Below, one piece after another: positions 32,076 to 45,002 of a stretch of 64,000 nucleotides of DNA. The notes below the pieces were generated by a model, which was given only the letters and a program-made list of their open reading frames with translations, made no database searches and was not told where the DNA came from. Source of the DNA: Prunella strophiata. Its lineage: Eukaryota > Chordata > Aves > Passeriformes > Prunellidae. Location: positions 69,611,835 to 69,675,834 of the forward strand of contig JAZBQD010000014.1 of NCBI GenBank assembly GCA_036583965.1. Reading direction: 5' to 3'. Each line of letters begins with the position of its first letter. The first letter of the stretch is position 1. The position numbers and the translations under genes are program-made.

Positions 32076-33119
32076 AGAAGGAAGCACAGATGTAATCCAG
32101 CAGTGCTGCAGAAACCCTTCCCCTCTACAAGAAATAAAAGAACTTTGTTAGAAAACCTTCCTCAGACTTCACCTATGTGGAATACTGGGAATGCCAGAGG
32201 TTTCCCTGTTGCTGTCTCTGGAGAGCCTTCCCACAGCTCCCAGCCACAGAATAGGATCTCAGGAGGCATAATTAGAGCAGCAAACTCGAGGCAGAGTGAT
32301 GTGTGGATCAGAGCACCTGTGGGAAGTGCTGGAGGGATGTTCCCTGGGGAACATCCAGGCTCATCCAGGCTGAGGTGAGTCTCTGAAGACTGGGGGGATC
32401 AAGCACACAGTTTTTAGTGAATTTTGGTGACTTCTGTAATTATCCTGAGTGAAGGAGATAAAAGTAAGGGGGGGAAAATACCCCAGAAGAATCCTCAGGC
32501 TTCATGAAGGAAGTTCACAAGTTGATTCAAGGCAAGATGAATTATGGAGTTTATTTCACTTCCAACAGTCAGTGCCAGTCTGGATTTGTCCCCCTTTCTG
32601 ATAATTCCACCACACCATCAGCTAAAGAAAATCTGCTGGAGTCCAACCAGAGCCAAGTGTTGAGAAGAGCCAAGGCTGTCAGAGGTCCTTTGACATCCCA
32701 GAAATGCCTCAGGATGGGCACAGGCAGCGTGGCCAGGGCAGAACAGGACACCAGGTGTGAACGTGAACTGATGGAGCCATCCAGGAGTGGAACTCCAAAG
32801 CTGTCCCCCAAGGAAGGGGCTGTCACCTCCAGCTCCAGCAGACTTGTACAAGGAGGCTTGCTCGAGACCTCAGCAAGAGATCTGTGGTGCCTTCAGAGCA
32901 AACCATGACGCGCCGGGCGGACCATGAAGTCCAGGTGTCCTCCAGAACCTGGGAAAACCTCACTGAACAACATTTTCAAAATGTGAGAGCAGAAGGAATT
33001 CAGGCACAGCACCCAAAACGTCCTCTTTGACACACAAACCAACTTTGCTCTCCCCTTTCCATCTGCTTCCCTCTGGGAGGAGGATTGCACGACCCACCCA
33101 GTGCTTGGAATGCCTGATG
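32076..33119. other. Unique stretch
   Basis: The frame at 32504-32908 (134 codons) is overlapped by antisense frames and shows no domain. No repeats recognised. Confidence 0.4.
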
Positions 33120-33250
33120 GGAATCTTTGATGCCACTGTGCTAATTTAGAACTTCTATGGGGCCTTCCTTAAACAATCAAACATTGGGGGTGACATGCTT
33201 ATTAATTGCCTTTTCAGCTGTTGCATTAAATAATGAGACACCCATATGGA
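33120..33250. promoter_or_regulatory. Candidate conserved non-coding element
   Basis: AT-rich repeat-free DNA with CTTAAACAATCAAACATTGG, GCTTATTAATTGCC and TTGCATTAAATAATGAGACA: homeodomain, SOX and POU-like words in a tight cluster. Inference from motifs only. Confidence 0.3.
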
Positions 33251-34744
33251 ATGGAGGGAGGGGGAGGCCACAGTAGCATAAAGGAAAGGAAACCAGGGAA
33301 ATGTGAAACTTTCATGTGAGATAAGAACCTCATAACACTGTTATTATATCCCTCTGCAGTCAGGCAGTCTCCTGGTTTTAATAAAATCTCATTTTCCTTA
33401 AATTTTCCCATGTGGCCAACGTATTATGTGTGGAGTTTAATGTAGCAGGATATGATCTAAACTTAGACTCAGGTGGTCCAAGCCCTCTGGAACAGACAGG
33501 CTGGATTGTCAAGCCCTGATGGGGAATATAAACAGCAATAAAGAACTCTTCCCTTTTTTTTTTCTTTCTTTCTCTTTTCCAAGATCTGAAAAGACCTTAC
33601 TATATTCAATTAATGATCCAGCCAGCCAGCCCAAATCAAAGAGACATGCATGCAGCCAGTGAAGGGAGGGAGCACAATCAACACTCACTTTTCCTTGCTG
33701 GAAGCAACAAAGAAATGAAAATTTTAAAAAAGTTTCAAAGTTTTTTACAAATTATTGATTGCAGCACTTTGGCTGGATTTTGAAATTATTTTTATTTTCA
33801 AGAGTATGTGTTTTTGTGAGCCTCTACAGTTTTATTCCCTGCAGAACTCCTTTAGGTTTTCATTAGGACAGGGATATCAGGTTCATAAGGATCACTGGTT
33901 CTGATGAATTAATTTTTGTTGTCACATATGATTCCATAAGTGGATTTCACTTATAGTTCCAAGGGTGATCCTCTGTCACACAGCATCACTCACCAGATCT
34001 TTAAGAAATATTCCTGAATTGGGATGGATTTCAGTACAGAGAAACACTCTCTGCCACAGCACCATCCAAGAGCATCAGGAAAATTTGTTTTTTTGGTTTT
34101 CTTGGTTTGTTATCAAGGATGTATTCCACTAAATTGTGTGTTCCTAAGAGCAGCTCACCAAGAGGTGCTTCCAGAGGTGATGCAGCACTGAAGGAAATTC
34201 TTTGTTCTGGTTGCAAAGCTGAGTCCAGCCAGCTTCTGATTTTATTTTCAGCTTTTTCTGCCCTGTGATATTCCTCCATGCATTTCCAGGAGGCACAGCC
34301 AGGTTGTTGCTGCAGAAGGGAGAACATGGGGGGCAGCTAAACGAGACATAATGGGTCTGTGGTGCCCTGCTGAGCATCAATTTAGGAATTTCTGGCCCTG
34401 CCTGCAGACTTTCCAAATATAGGATCTCACAGTCAGAGATGCCCAGGATTTACTGGCATCTTCCTGGATCTGCACTGACTGGTCATCCCAATCAAGGTCA
34501 AAACAGGTCCCTTCAGACCAGGACAGAGGGGAAAAGGAGCCCTTCCATAGCCAGGACTGTGTGGTGGGGACATTTAAAGTGCATTAATTGGGATTGAGTT
34601 GGTGAATATGGGCACAAAGGAAATGCCCAAGCAAGGAAAGGTGACAAATTTGTCTGCTCTGACCACAAAGTTTCTGACAACCTGAGGGAACTTCAACCTC
34701 CTCTGTGAAGCCAGCAGGACACCATCCTGCATGTGGAGGTAGGG
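33251..34744. other. Unique stretch
   Basis: T-rich tract at 33550-33582, AT-rich 33715-33930. No gene or repeat family recognised. Confidence 0.4.
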
Positions 34745-34927
34745 AACTTGAGGACACTGGGGCAGGATGCCCAGGGAGGTTGTGGAGTCTCCTCCTCTGG
34801 AGATAATCAGAACCTGCCTGGCTGTGACTCTGTGCAGTCTGCTCCAGGGTGATCCTGCTTTGGCAGCAGGGTTGGACTGTGTGATCTCCAGAGCTCCCTT
34901 CCAGCCCCAGCCATTCTGTGATTCCAT
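34745..34927 (+). mobile_element. CR1 LINE 3' end, sense
   Basis: GGATGCCCAGGGAGGTTGTG, GTCTCCTCCTCTGGAGATAA, ACCTGCCTGGCTGTGACTCT, a GGGTTGGACTGTGTGATCTC core, then CCATTCTGTGATTCCATGAG. 5' truncated. Confidence 0.9.
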
Positions 34928-35254
34928 GAGGCTGAGAAGCTTTAAATGTCAGGATCTGTGGCACAGGACTCAGAAAGTGTTGTTTTTCTGCTTCCAATGT
35001 TACTTTGCAATAAGATATGGACACTTGTGGAGGGAGCAGGTCTCCAGTGGAAATCCAAGGTGTGCTGTCCTCAGTGCTTCCCTCAGAAGCCAGCATAATT
35101 TGGAAGCTCCCTACTTCCAGCTGATGATCCTGAGCCTCCCTCCTGTCCTGGGGAAAACCACCACCCTCACCATGAACCTCCATGCAACTGCCACAAGGGG
35201 AACCCAGATGGTACAGAAAACAACAGCCTAAAATACTTCCCAAAAGCAGAACCA
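34928..35254. other. Unique spacer between two sense CR1s
   Basis: Nothing recognised. The long antisense frame 34584-35378 (264 codons, the longest in the window) spans both CR1s and this spacer. Its C-terminal half is antisense CR1, so it is not called as a gene. Confidence 0.45.
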
Positions 35255-35640
35255 CAGTTTTAAGAGGCAACTTGGCTCTTTCAGCCTGGAGGAGACTGAA
35301 GGGAGACTCAACAAGGGCTGCAGGTTTCTCCTGAGGGGCAGTGGAGGGGCAGCTCCAATCTCTGCTCTCTGTGACCAAGGACAGGGGACGAGGGAATGGC
35401 TGGAGCTGTGCCAGAGGAGGTTTAGGTTGGATATCAGGAAAAGTTTCTCCATCCAGAGGGTGCTGGGCACTGGCCAGGCTCCCCAGGGAATGGCCACATT
35501 CCCAAGGCTACTCCAGGAGTGTTTGGACAATGCTCCCAGGGATGCACAGGGTGGGATTGCTGGGGTGTCTGTCCAGGAGCTGGACTGGATGATCCTTGTG
35601 GATCCCTTCCTGCTCAGGATATTCCATGATTCTGTGAAAC
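35255..35640 (+). mobile_element. CR1-X-like LINE 3' end, sense
   Basis: AGCCTGGAGGAGACTGAAGG, AGGAGGTTTAGGTTGGATAT, AGGAAAAGTTTCTCCATCCA, GGAGCTGGACTGGATGATCC, TTGTGGATCCCTTC and finally AGGATATTCCATGATTCTG. The GATGATCCTTGTGG plus GGATATTC end marks the CR1-X group. About 385 bp long and non-coding. Confidence 0.92.
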
Positions 35641-36339
35641 TGCAGCTGCCATTTCTAACTCAATGTTTTGAAGGCCCCAAGTGGGCAAAGTTGCAAAGAG
35701 GGCAGGACTATCTCATGTCACAGGTAGGGAACAATGGCCTTAAGAGTGAAATCCCATCCAGCTCCTGCAGAGCTGCAGTAATTGCTGCAAATCAGAAATC
35801 CCCTGGTCTGTGTGGTTTTTACCCACGTTGTGCTTCTGTAAATGGTCCTGGTCAGCAACAGATGGGACCTTTGGGGACTCATCAAAAGCTGCAGATATTT
35901 ACATCTGAGCTGGGAATTGCACCTTGAACTCCTAAATTGCAGCCCAAAGCATTAACCAGGGGCTCATCCACTTATATTAAAACAGTGGAAACATTGCCTC
36001 CCTGAGGACTTGTCTTCTGGAAAAACTCACTGCCTTTAAATTCACACTCTGTTATGCTCTGGAAGAACGTTCATATGTCAACAGCTAAGCAAAAATGATT
36101 AAAGATAACTGTTTTCTATTCCCCTGATTGAAAAAAAAATAATAATAAAAAAAAATAATGGCATCAAACAAAGCCAACCTCAAAATCCCTTTTTCCATTT
36201 CCTACTTGAATAGACACAATGAGGTACCCCAGGCCCACAGCACTCCCCATCAACCTGCTGAAACAACTCATTCAGGGTTGTTTCAAAATACGTCTGGAAG
36301 GAAGAAAATCTTTTTGAATGAGCACCTTTCAAGCCGTGT
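35641..36339. other. Unique stretch
   Basis: A-rich run at 36128-36157. No gene or repeat family recognised. Confidence 0.4.
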
Positions 36340-36600
36340 CAAGTGAACACAGGCTTTGTAACGAAGGGGAGTTGAGCAAGATGCAACTCATCAAGGCTCA
36401 GAATGCAGGGCTTAGATCTGAGGCCCCGTTGCCTTCCAGATAAAATGCTCCGAGGGTTTTTGATCAATCTCAGATAACGCTGAACCCCAAGAGGGAAAAT
36501 TAGTAAAAACTGGTCAACTGATCTCCCAGTCTAGCAACAGCATAAGAGCTAATCTCCCTTAATCTGATTCAATGGACTCGATTTAACATCCCCTGCCCTT
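36340..36600. promoter_or_regulatory. Candidate conserved non-coding element
   Basis: Repeat-free with scattered CpG: GTAACGAAGGGGAGTTGAGC, GAGGCCCCGTTGCCTTCC, CTCCGAGGGTTTTTGATCAA, CAGATAACGCTGAACC and GGACTCGATTTAACATC. Texture only. Confidence 0.28.
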
Positions 36601-39580
36601 TCATTCTTGGTGGGGAACAGTGAGGGGTGAAATCAGCTCCTTTCCGCTCTCCGATTGTGCTCCGCTCGTGCAGACCTCACATCACCCCCTCCTCTCCCAC
36701 CCACCAAGTGCCACCCCAAGACCATTCTTCCCCTGCCATCTAAGATTTCACCCCACCTGAGGTTTCTCCCTGCTGTTGCCCCCCACGCTTTGAAGTCTCC
36801 AGGAGCTAATTAGATCACTTGATTGGAGCAGGAAAAGCGGGATGCAGCCTAGAGCAGTGTTTGCTTACGGGGGGAACTCGTCCTGCCTGCGTGCTTGCTC
36901 TTCATCAAACATGAATGTCAACAAAACCTCACTTTCCTCTTTCATGAATTTTGAAAGAGCTCTTTCTGGTTTCTATCTTCCTGCTAATTTTTTTTTTTTT
37001 TCTCTTCATTTCTTCCTCCTCTTCCCCTGGGATTCGCAGAAGGGAAATGGTTGAGTTTTATTACAGAGGTCACTACGTCAGGCCTGTGAGTTTGATGGTC
37101 CACAGCCTTCCTCATTGCCTCTTGACCCCCTATAAAATTATTATAAAAGCCTTACACGTGACACCAATCATACAGCAACCCCCCAGGAGAGAGGATGAGC
37201 AGAGGCTGCACACAGACCTCAAATGCAGCAAAGAAAAGGAGCTGCACATCCCTGGAAGAAGGAAAAGGCACATTTCCCTTCCATAGGCCAGGAATAGCCC
37301 TGGATGTCTAACACCAGTCAAAGCAATGCATGAGGACATCACCTGGACCAGGCAGTCTCTGAATCACATCCTAATGAGCCATAAATGATGAGAAAGTTGT
37401 AAACAACCAGGCTGTGAAATTAATTGCAGGTTTGGCATCTGAATTCACCTTCTCTGCAGCACTGGGATTGAGTTACTTTGGGCACTTTGTTCTGCTGGGA
37501 TGATAAGATGAGCCTCACTGATTTGAGTCATTTCAGGGGCTCATTCTAACAGATCTGAGCTCTACTATTAAGTTTTCCCAACCTGTGAGGAAAATTTTAA
37601 TTCCAAACGAGGGAAAAAACAAAAAAAAAAAAAAGTGGAAGACTGGGGAGACTTTTTAAAATTGTGACTTTTCTTTAAATTGCACCACAGTACATTTTTA
37701 CCTTTATCTGACAGTATGGAGATAATATTTTTATTGCACACAAAGCCCTCATTACGAGAAATTTTCTACTTTAAAATTAGGCTTTTGCTTTTTATTTCTT
37801 CTTAATATTTTTTTTACTGAGAACTATCTCATCTTTATTCTTCATTTATCACCCTCTTTTGTTACAAATACCAGTAGAGTGGCTCCCCTACACACACTTC
37901 TCCCATTACAACTTTGTTTCTATTGCCCTGTCTCTGTTTATTGATTACAGCAAGAGCCAATCTATTTTTTTTCTGCTTTTCACCCTTTTTTTTTTTTTTT
38001 TTTTTTTTTTAAGGATATATATCACTGAGCCTTACAGCCACAAAGAACAGGCATTTTGAAACTGGTCTGAGCTCCACATGCTGAGTGGGCCAACGAGGAT
38101 TTAATTCAAAGGCTCCTAGAATCAATACTAGCCTTTGACTTGTCCTTATTTTATCCTTGTTGATGGTTGATGTCTGTTGTCAAAACTCCTGGAAGGCGTC
38201 TGCTGTGATTTGCTGTAGTGGCTGTGGAGACTTTAATGAGCAGAGTTGTTCTTATATTTGAGATCACCTTCAAAATCCATTACCTGCTCTCACTAGAGAG
38301 ATCTTGAAAATCTTCCACATGGAGAAGCAACCAAATGCATCCTGTTGCTCAGTTTTCTCTTTTATGGTTGGACTTATCCTTCCTTAAATTGGCCACTTTG
38401 CAGGCCACAGCTCTCATGATCCCTTCCACCATCCCTGAGGAGCTGTCTGCAGAGTTTGGGGTCATCCAGCCTCCTGCATCCCTCAGGTTCCAGGCTGGCA
38501 GCCCCACATTTCACATTTCTCTGGTAGTTTTTTTCACAGGAATATTTCAAAGAGCATCCCAAGCTGACAAGGCGCCATTACCCTCATTGCTCTGCCCAGG
38601 AGAAAATCAAAGGCAAAGATTTGCCCCAGGAAATGTTCACTGGTGAGTCACACACAAAACCCCATTCCCAGCCCCTGGTCTAGCACTGACATCACGCTCC
38701 ACAAGCAAGAGAACTTAAAATCTCCCTTTAAAGAGCTCATTAAACCCACCCCAATTCTGCCTTTATTCAGACAGAACAGCCCGACTTCTGATAAAAGCCC
38801 AAGATGAGACTGGATCTTTATCACCCTATTTTGGTCTCCAGCCCTGAGCAAGCTGAGAAACAACGTTTTTTCTGGCACTTGTTTCAACTGAGCCATAAAA
38901 ACTCTCACACCAGCCCTGACCACGAGCCCTCCCGTTTGGTGGATGGGCGCGTTCCGTGTAATTTACCTTCTGCTTAATCGTTCTCATGCACACGTTAATT
39001 GTTCTCCTGCATGAGCAGGATGCTAATCGGGGCTCAGATAACCCCTCCATCCTACTTTACATGCTGGTTCACGCTTTCCCTTATTTTAACTGGAGCCGTT
39101 TTTAATTCCAGTTAGGAAATTGATTATTCACACTTTTATTTGCCTTCTTTAGGAAGAAAGCGCAAGGAGCGCGAGAGGAATTGTAAATGCCTGGGTTAAG
39201 AGCAGCAGTGGAAGCCCTGCATGTCAATGTGGGCATGTGGATATGCTGTGTGCAGGAAGGGACAGGCAGGGAGGTGTCCCCATCGTGCTCCTGATCAATA
39301 TTTGGGATGCTTTCTGCAGCAAAGGTGCTGAGGCCAGGTCAGCAGGGCACAGAGGATATAAAGCTTTTTTAGGTTGGTTGCAGAGTATCAGAGGAAAAAA
39401 GTCTAAACCCAGCACTTAAACTGCTTTGGATTTGCATTATTGCTGTTTAAACTGCTTTTTTTGTTTGTTTGTTTTTGTGAAGCCTGCACAGGTCTCAGGT
39501 GTTCTGAAACTTAGGGAGAGAAGCTCAGCTTGGGAACATCAGAAATGAAAGTGGAGCTGTTCACGAGGTGAAAATGGTCA
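36601..39580. other. Long unique stretch (about 3 kb)
   Basis: T-runs at 36990-37003 and 37988-38012 (25 T), an A-run at 37621-37634. A possible conserved patch at 38935-39175 includes GGGCGCGTTCCGTGTAATT, CTTAATCGTTCTCATGC and GATGCTAATCGGGGC. (TTTG)n at 39460-39477. No exon, RNA gene or mobile element recognised. Confidence 0.4.
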
Positions 39581-40060
39581 CAGAATCATAGAATGCCTCA
39601 GGTTGGAAAAGGCCTTAAAGATCATCATATTCCAACTTTCCTGACATGGAAGAGCATCTTCCACCAGACCAGGGTGCTCTGAGCCCAGTCCAGCTTGGCC
39701 TTGAACACCTCAAAGGTTGGAAAAGGCCCTAAAGATCATTAAATTCCAACTTCATGACATGGAAGAGCATCTTCCACCAGACCAGGGTGCTCTGAGCCCA
39801 GTCCAGCTTGGCCTTGAACACCTCAAAGGTTGGAAAAGGCCCTAAAGATCATTAAATTCCAACTTCATGACATGGAAGAGCATCTTCCACCAGACCAAGG
39901 TGCTCTGAGCCCAGTCCAGCTTGGCCTTGAACACCTCAAAGGTTGGAAAAGGCCTTAAAGATCATTAAATTCCAACTTCATGACATGGAAGAGCATCTTC
40001 CACCAGACCAGGGTGCTCTGAGCCCAGTCCAGCTTGGCCTTGAACACCTCAAAGGTTTCC
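39581..40060 (-). mobile_element. CR1 LINE 3' end, antisense, internally amplified
   Basis: Starts CACAGAATCATAGAATGCC, then the CR1 core AGGTTGGAAAAGGCCTTAAA. A normal CR1 would read through once, but here the segment from the core to CTTGGCCTTGAACACCTC is repeated four times in a row. The 5' end is truncated at about 40060. Confidence 0.95.
39601..40057 (-). repeat. 113 bp CR1-derived tandem repeat, four units
   Basis: Units begin GGTTGGAAAAGGCC at 39601, 39715, 39828 and 39941, giving periods of 114, 113 and 113 bp, and the array ends at about 40057. Units 2-4 differ by one or two bases. Unit 1 is more diverged (CATCATATTCCAACTTTCC against CATTAAATTCCAACTTC). This indicates stepwise unequal crossover or slippage after the CR1 inserted. 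Confidence 0.97.
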
Positions 40061-43000
40061 TGGCCTCTGTCACCAGAAGGGAAGAGTGGGGCTGGTTTCT
40101 TCTCAGCTCCTGCTGGGGTTTGCTTAGGAGCAAGTGGGTGTTGAAGCCAATATGCTGGTCCCAAAGCCCTCTGTGACCCCTCAGACCTCATAGCTTTGTC
40201 TAGAAACCCTAAACTCAGGCTCCACCATGCTTTCCTTCATCCTGAGCTGGTCACTCATCTCCCTCAGCCAACAGAGAAAAGGGCAGCTCTGGGCACCATC
40301 AGCCTGAGCTCTTTGAGATGGGATGAGATGGTTTCAGTTCAGAAATTCCCATCCCAGTGCACCCTATGTAGACACCACAAGGCTTCTGGAGACAACTCAG
40401 GCTTCATGAGATGTCCTCCAGGGCACTGGAACTTTTCCAAGAGATTTACAGAAGGAGGCAAAAGGATCTGCTGAAAAGCACACAGCAAGAACAGATTTCA
40501 GCTGTGGAAAGCCAAAAGATACTGGATGTGTCCAGAGAAATCCCCCCCAAAAAAAAAGTTTCTCTGTAATCTAGGCAGCCCATTCAAAGCTTGCAATTTA
40601 AGTTTATTCTCATATTCCATGCTCTTGTGCAGCCTGAGATCTCCAGGTGAACATCACTCCTCACTACAGGACACAGTGAGTGGTAGGAAGAAAGGCATCA
40701 TGTCATTCTCTGTCAAATGGGGAAAATTGGCAAATTCTCTCTCAAATGAGGAAAATTGTGATTCTCTGGCAAACTGGGGCTGTTGTTGCTGGAGCAAAGG
40801 AGGACAAGCAACCAAACCACAGCAATCACCAATCCCAGCTGGTATATTTCTTTTCCAGTATTCTTCTTCTCCTTCTTTATTTCACTGGTTTTTTGCTTTT
40901 GATAGAAATACCAGAAATCTCTGCATAGTCCACATTCTTCTGAAAATAAAACCAGCTCAGTAAAAAAAGCTGGCTTTGTGCTGAAAACAATAACAATAAT
41001 AAGGAATAAAGCTATTTTAGGCAGATAATGCTTGGTTGGCTCTTATAAAATCCTAGAGGAAGGATCCAGAGCTTGATTCTGTGTTCACATGCATGGACAG
41101 CCTTGGCTTCCTCTTGCACACTTGAATCCACCTGAGGTCAAATCGTCAGCCTGGTTACATGATGTGGACAAACTCCACCCTTGGGATAAGAAAACACACA
41201 CACAAAAAAAGAACTTTTCTTTCCTTTTGACCTGCTTAAGACTCAAACCCAGGAGTCAGAAGCCAGCATGGTGCATTCACCAGTATCCAGCTATTTCATC
41301 CTCTGGCCGGACACGCTCCAATGAAGTAACAACAGCAGCAGAGTCCAGATGTATTTGAGATAGGCTGGGTGTCCCTGGGCAGAATGCAGCAAAACCCCAC
41401 TCCTCGAGCCTGGCAAGGGCAGTGGCATCTTTATTTCAATCTAGTTTCTACTTTTCTGATTGAATGCACCAGGAAGTTCCATTATCAGGCGTGGAATGTT
41501 TGGTGCTGCTGAACTGGAACCGTGTTTCTGATATCATCGACCATTAGGAACCAGGCTTTGCTTGTGATTTCCCAGGTCTCTATTAAACAAGAGAGGACTA
41601 AAACTCCTGGAAGCTGTGGGGATTTGAGGGCTCCTGCACTGCCTGCACAGCCAGGCAAGTCCTTCCCTTGGTATTTACAATACGCTTTAAGCTCCCATTT
41701 TAGGAACTTGATTTTTCAAGCAAGTAGTTGAGGACACAAATAAATGTTCTTTCCTGCTCTCAGCAAGAAACACTAGTAAGACCTATCCTGTCCTTTCACT
41801 CCTGTTTCCTCCAGGCAGTGCATTGGCAAGTCACAGTGGGATAAAATTGCTTGGATGTGGGCTGAAATCTCAAAAAACAAATCAGTTTCCTCCCAATGGC
41901 TGCAGTTTGGAAAGACCAAATTCTGCCTGCATTTTCCTCCCCCTCCCCAGACTGGAAGCTGACCAGCAGGCAAGGAGTTACTTTGATAAAAGTGGTGATG
42001 ACAGCACTGGGTCCATTAAAAAAAGACCCAACATCTGCCCTCAAATTTCCCTTGAAGTAACAGATATTTTAGGTACTGTCTGCAGACAACAAGCCTCTCT
42101 AAAGAACATCTGCTCTGGTGAACACCAGTTATGAGTTCTCCTCCTGGAAACCTCTATAAATAACAGTGCACCGAGGGCTGGGTAAAACCTCATTAAATTT
42201 GGAAAGCCTGAGAACTGCTCTTTGCTCAGCACCCAGGGAGGGGAGGAAAAGAGAAGAAGCAGAAGGCAGTGCCCAAAACTAAGTCCATGTGCAATGTCAG
42301 AAGAAGATCCCCACAGGCCAAGCCTGATTGGAAGGCACATGGATTCAGATACTGGGGGTTTGATGAAGTGCCAGGGACATAAAGAAATCAGGCTGGGCTC
42401 CCCATAGATAGCTGGAAGGGTGGAGGGAAAGTTTTTAGGCAAAGTGCTAACTAGAAAAAGGAACCACAAGCAACTTTACTCCCGTTGTTTGAGTGCCAGA
42501 CGTATTCAGGGAGCAGAACTTTATGCATCCTTTATACGAGAGTGGGATTTCATCAAAGGGATAATAACTGCATCATCAATTTCTCCTTTGAAATGAAACC
42601 CAAACATTGCCTGAATGCAGAAGCCAACAGCAGTAGCAATAACAGTGCTGGAAAGAAGTCTGTAATTGCAATGCCATAAACCATAATCTTTGTTTTAGAA
42701 ATAACACCTGCTCTCCTAGTGACTTACTCTCCGTGGTAGCACCTCTAGAAACTCCCTGCTAGCAGTGGCAGCCAGCTTAGGAGCTCACATAAAACGCTCA
42801 AGCACCCCCGCCTCGTGAGAACATATTAACTAAATGGAGCTGCAGGCTCCATTCCTCTTTCCTGGAAGATGATTCCTGCCTCCAGCTCCACTCCTCGTAA
42901 TTTATTTTCCCTTTTTTAAGTGCTGATATGCACGCTGGTACAAGAAAAAAGAAATGCTTTTCTGATTATAGTGGCAGCGAGAAGGCTGCAGAGCTGCTTT

Positions 43001-43409
43001 GCTGCTCTGCATGGGAAACTTTAGTTCACTTCTCTCCAATGAAGATTTCCTTTTTATCTCCTTTGGGTGTTTTCGTTTTTGGTTGGGTTGTTTTTCAGTT
43101 GGTTTGGGTTTTTAGTTTGAAAGCTCAGACATACTTATTATCCTCTCCATCAAGCAACCTCACAGCTGCAAAAATGAGGGGGAAGTTATTAGCCCAGAGA
43201 GCAACAGGGACTTATTTAAAGGGGTTTGTGCAGCTCGCTGGGAGAGGATGGGAACAGAGCAAATGACTGCTCTGAAGGGGGGCAGATGGAGTTCAAGCCA
43301 CTCCAGAGTTCAGGGCAGAGTGAACTGAGGATTTGTGGAAGGTGCTGGCTCAGTGGCCTGGGCTGCAAAAGCTGCTTTTCCTGCTCCTCATTCATCTCCC
43401 TCAGCCCAC
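40061..43409. other. Long unique stretch (about 3.3 kb)
   Basis: No repeat family, RNA gene or exon recognised. A possible conserved patch at 42480-42690 contains AACTGCATCATCAATTTCTC, ATGCAGAAGCCAACAGCAG and TGTAATTGCAATGCC. GT-rich low complexity (GGTTTGGGTTTTTAG-like) at 43060-43120. Confidence 0.4.
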
Positions 43410-43502
43410 CACAGAATATCCTGAGTTGGAAGGGACCCACAAGGATCATCGAGTCCTGCCCTGCACAGGACTACCCCAAGAATCCCACCATGACCCTGAC
43501 AT
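43410..43502 (-). mobile_element. CR1-X LINE 3' fragment, antisense
   Basis: ACAGAATATCCTGAGTTGGA, AGGGACCCACAAGGATCATC and CCCTGCACAGGACTACCCCA, the antisense of a CR1-X 3' end. 5' truncated. Confidence 0.9.
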
Positions 43503-43656
43503 GAAAATCATGCACCTAGGATTGCCTTTTTAATCAGAAACATGGTAAATCAAGAGTCTCAGTGTGAATTTGCACTAGGGGCACAACCCTCTTCAATCCC
43601 TGGTGATTTTCTGTTCCCATCCCTTTTTCCCAGAGTTGCCAGAGGTTACCACCATC

Positions 43657-43890
43657 CAACTCAAACCATTTTAGGATTCTATAAAGAAATAAGCAAGTGT
43701 TGAAAAAAAAGACAAAGGATAAGTGATAAAATTCAGATTTTTGGGTCCTGTTGCCTCTCCAAAGCTTGGGTTTTCTTTAAACTGAGGAATAGGAGATGGG
43801 AAGCATAAATTTGTATCTGCATTGTACCTTTCATTATAGTCTTGAATTAATAAATTAGTCAATCCTGGACTTCAGGGCTGCCAGGTAAAT
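43657..43890 (+). repeat. Duplicated 234 bp segment, copy A
   Basis: Matches 47192-47424 in the same orientation at roughly 87 percent by eye. The shared block opens with CAACTCAAACCATTTTAGGA, the last bases of a CR1 3' end, and closes with CAGGTAAAT. Here the DNA upstream of the shared block is not CR1. No known family recognised in the non-CR1 200 bp. Confidence 0.88.
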
Positions 43891-44730
43891 CCAGTTGCCA
43901 AACCCTTCACACAGAAAACCTGGGTGCAAGAGCTGAATTTCATTCTGGCCTCAGTAGGGTCTGCCAATAAATTTCTTATTGACCACAAGGCTTCAAGGCT
44001 TGGGTGTTTGGAAACGCCCCTGTGGTTTGTGAGACTTTATTGGGATAATATAAAAGAGGGAGCAAAAGGCACCATGGAAAAAAAAGGAGACAGTCACAGG
44101 TAGATGCTGCCTTTGCAGAAGGAGGGGAGGATTTTTGGGATTGGAATAAAACTCACCCAATGTTGCTGCAAGAAAATTACTCTGCACATTGCCTGGAGCC
44201 TCCCAAAGTAACAGGAGTTTCCCACTGACTTCAAAAGGCTGAAGACAAAACCCACAGAGTGTTTTTCAGTCCCCTGTGCTGACAGAAAACTGAAAATTGC
44301 AGGAACTGAAGCAAATCTTTCCTTCTCCAATTGTGACATGCAGGGAATCCCCAGATGGTTCCTTCATGGTACAATTTAGTTTTTAGGAGAGGCACCAGGA
44401 AAATGGACTTGAAAAGAAACTTGGAGTTGATCCACAGAGCATGTAAAGAAAAGCAGAGGTGACTCTGGAGCACTACAGAATCCAGGCTTAAGATTTAGGG
44501 TAAGTCTGGACCCCCTCTATCCCTTGCCTAATTCTGTGCCTGCCTTTGAGTAGGATCAGTAATTCAGGAGGACTGAGTCCAACTCAACAGTGAAAACCAA
44601 GATGTAAAACAGTCATGGGAAGCCTGTTCCTTCATGAGGTTGGAATAGCAGCCAGGACACACCTCACATTCACATCTGACCCAGTACTGTGCACTGATTT
44701 AAACACTGATGTGAGCTGTGATGGGTCCTA
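43891..44730. other. Unique stretch
   Basis: No gene or repeat recognised. Confidence 0.35.
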
Positions 44731-44835
44731 CAATCACAGAATCACAAAACCATTGAGGTTGGGAAAACTCTCAAGCACCATCGAGCCCAGCACTGCCAAG
44801 GCCACCACTAAACAACGTCCTGTGAACCAAAACCT
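44731..44835 (-). mobile_element. CR1 LINE 3' fragment, antisense
   Basis: AATCACAGAATCACAAAACC, TTGAGGTTGGGAAAACTCTC, ATCGAGCCCAGCACTGCCA and ACTAAACAACGTCC. The AGCACTGCCA...CCACTAAAC block is typical of CR1 copies with the long 3' segment in antisense. Confidence 0.85.
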
Positions 44836-45002
44836 GAACCAAAACCCCCCAACCCTCTGCATCAAGGCAGGTGTTTTCCTGCCCTGATGCCAAGGACCAA
44901 GCCCAAGAGTGCATCCTGGTACTCTCACTCCCCATGGGGTCACATCACCAACCCCAAAGTCTCAACTCCAGCTTTCTCCTCCTCTTCCCACAGTGCTGAC
45001 AG

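Noticed and set aside
34584..35378. 264-codon antisense open frame
   Set aside because: It covers two sense CR1 3' ends and their spacer, so much of the peptide is antisense CR1. No domain recognised.
39601..40057. Possible CRISPR-like regular repeat
   Set aside because: Units are contiguous 113 bp CR1 slices with no unique spacers, in an animal genome.
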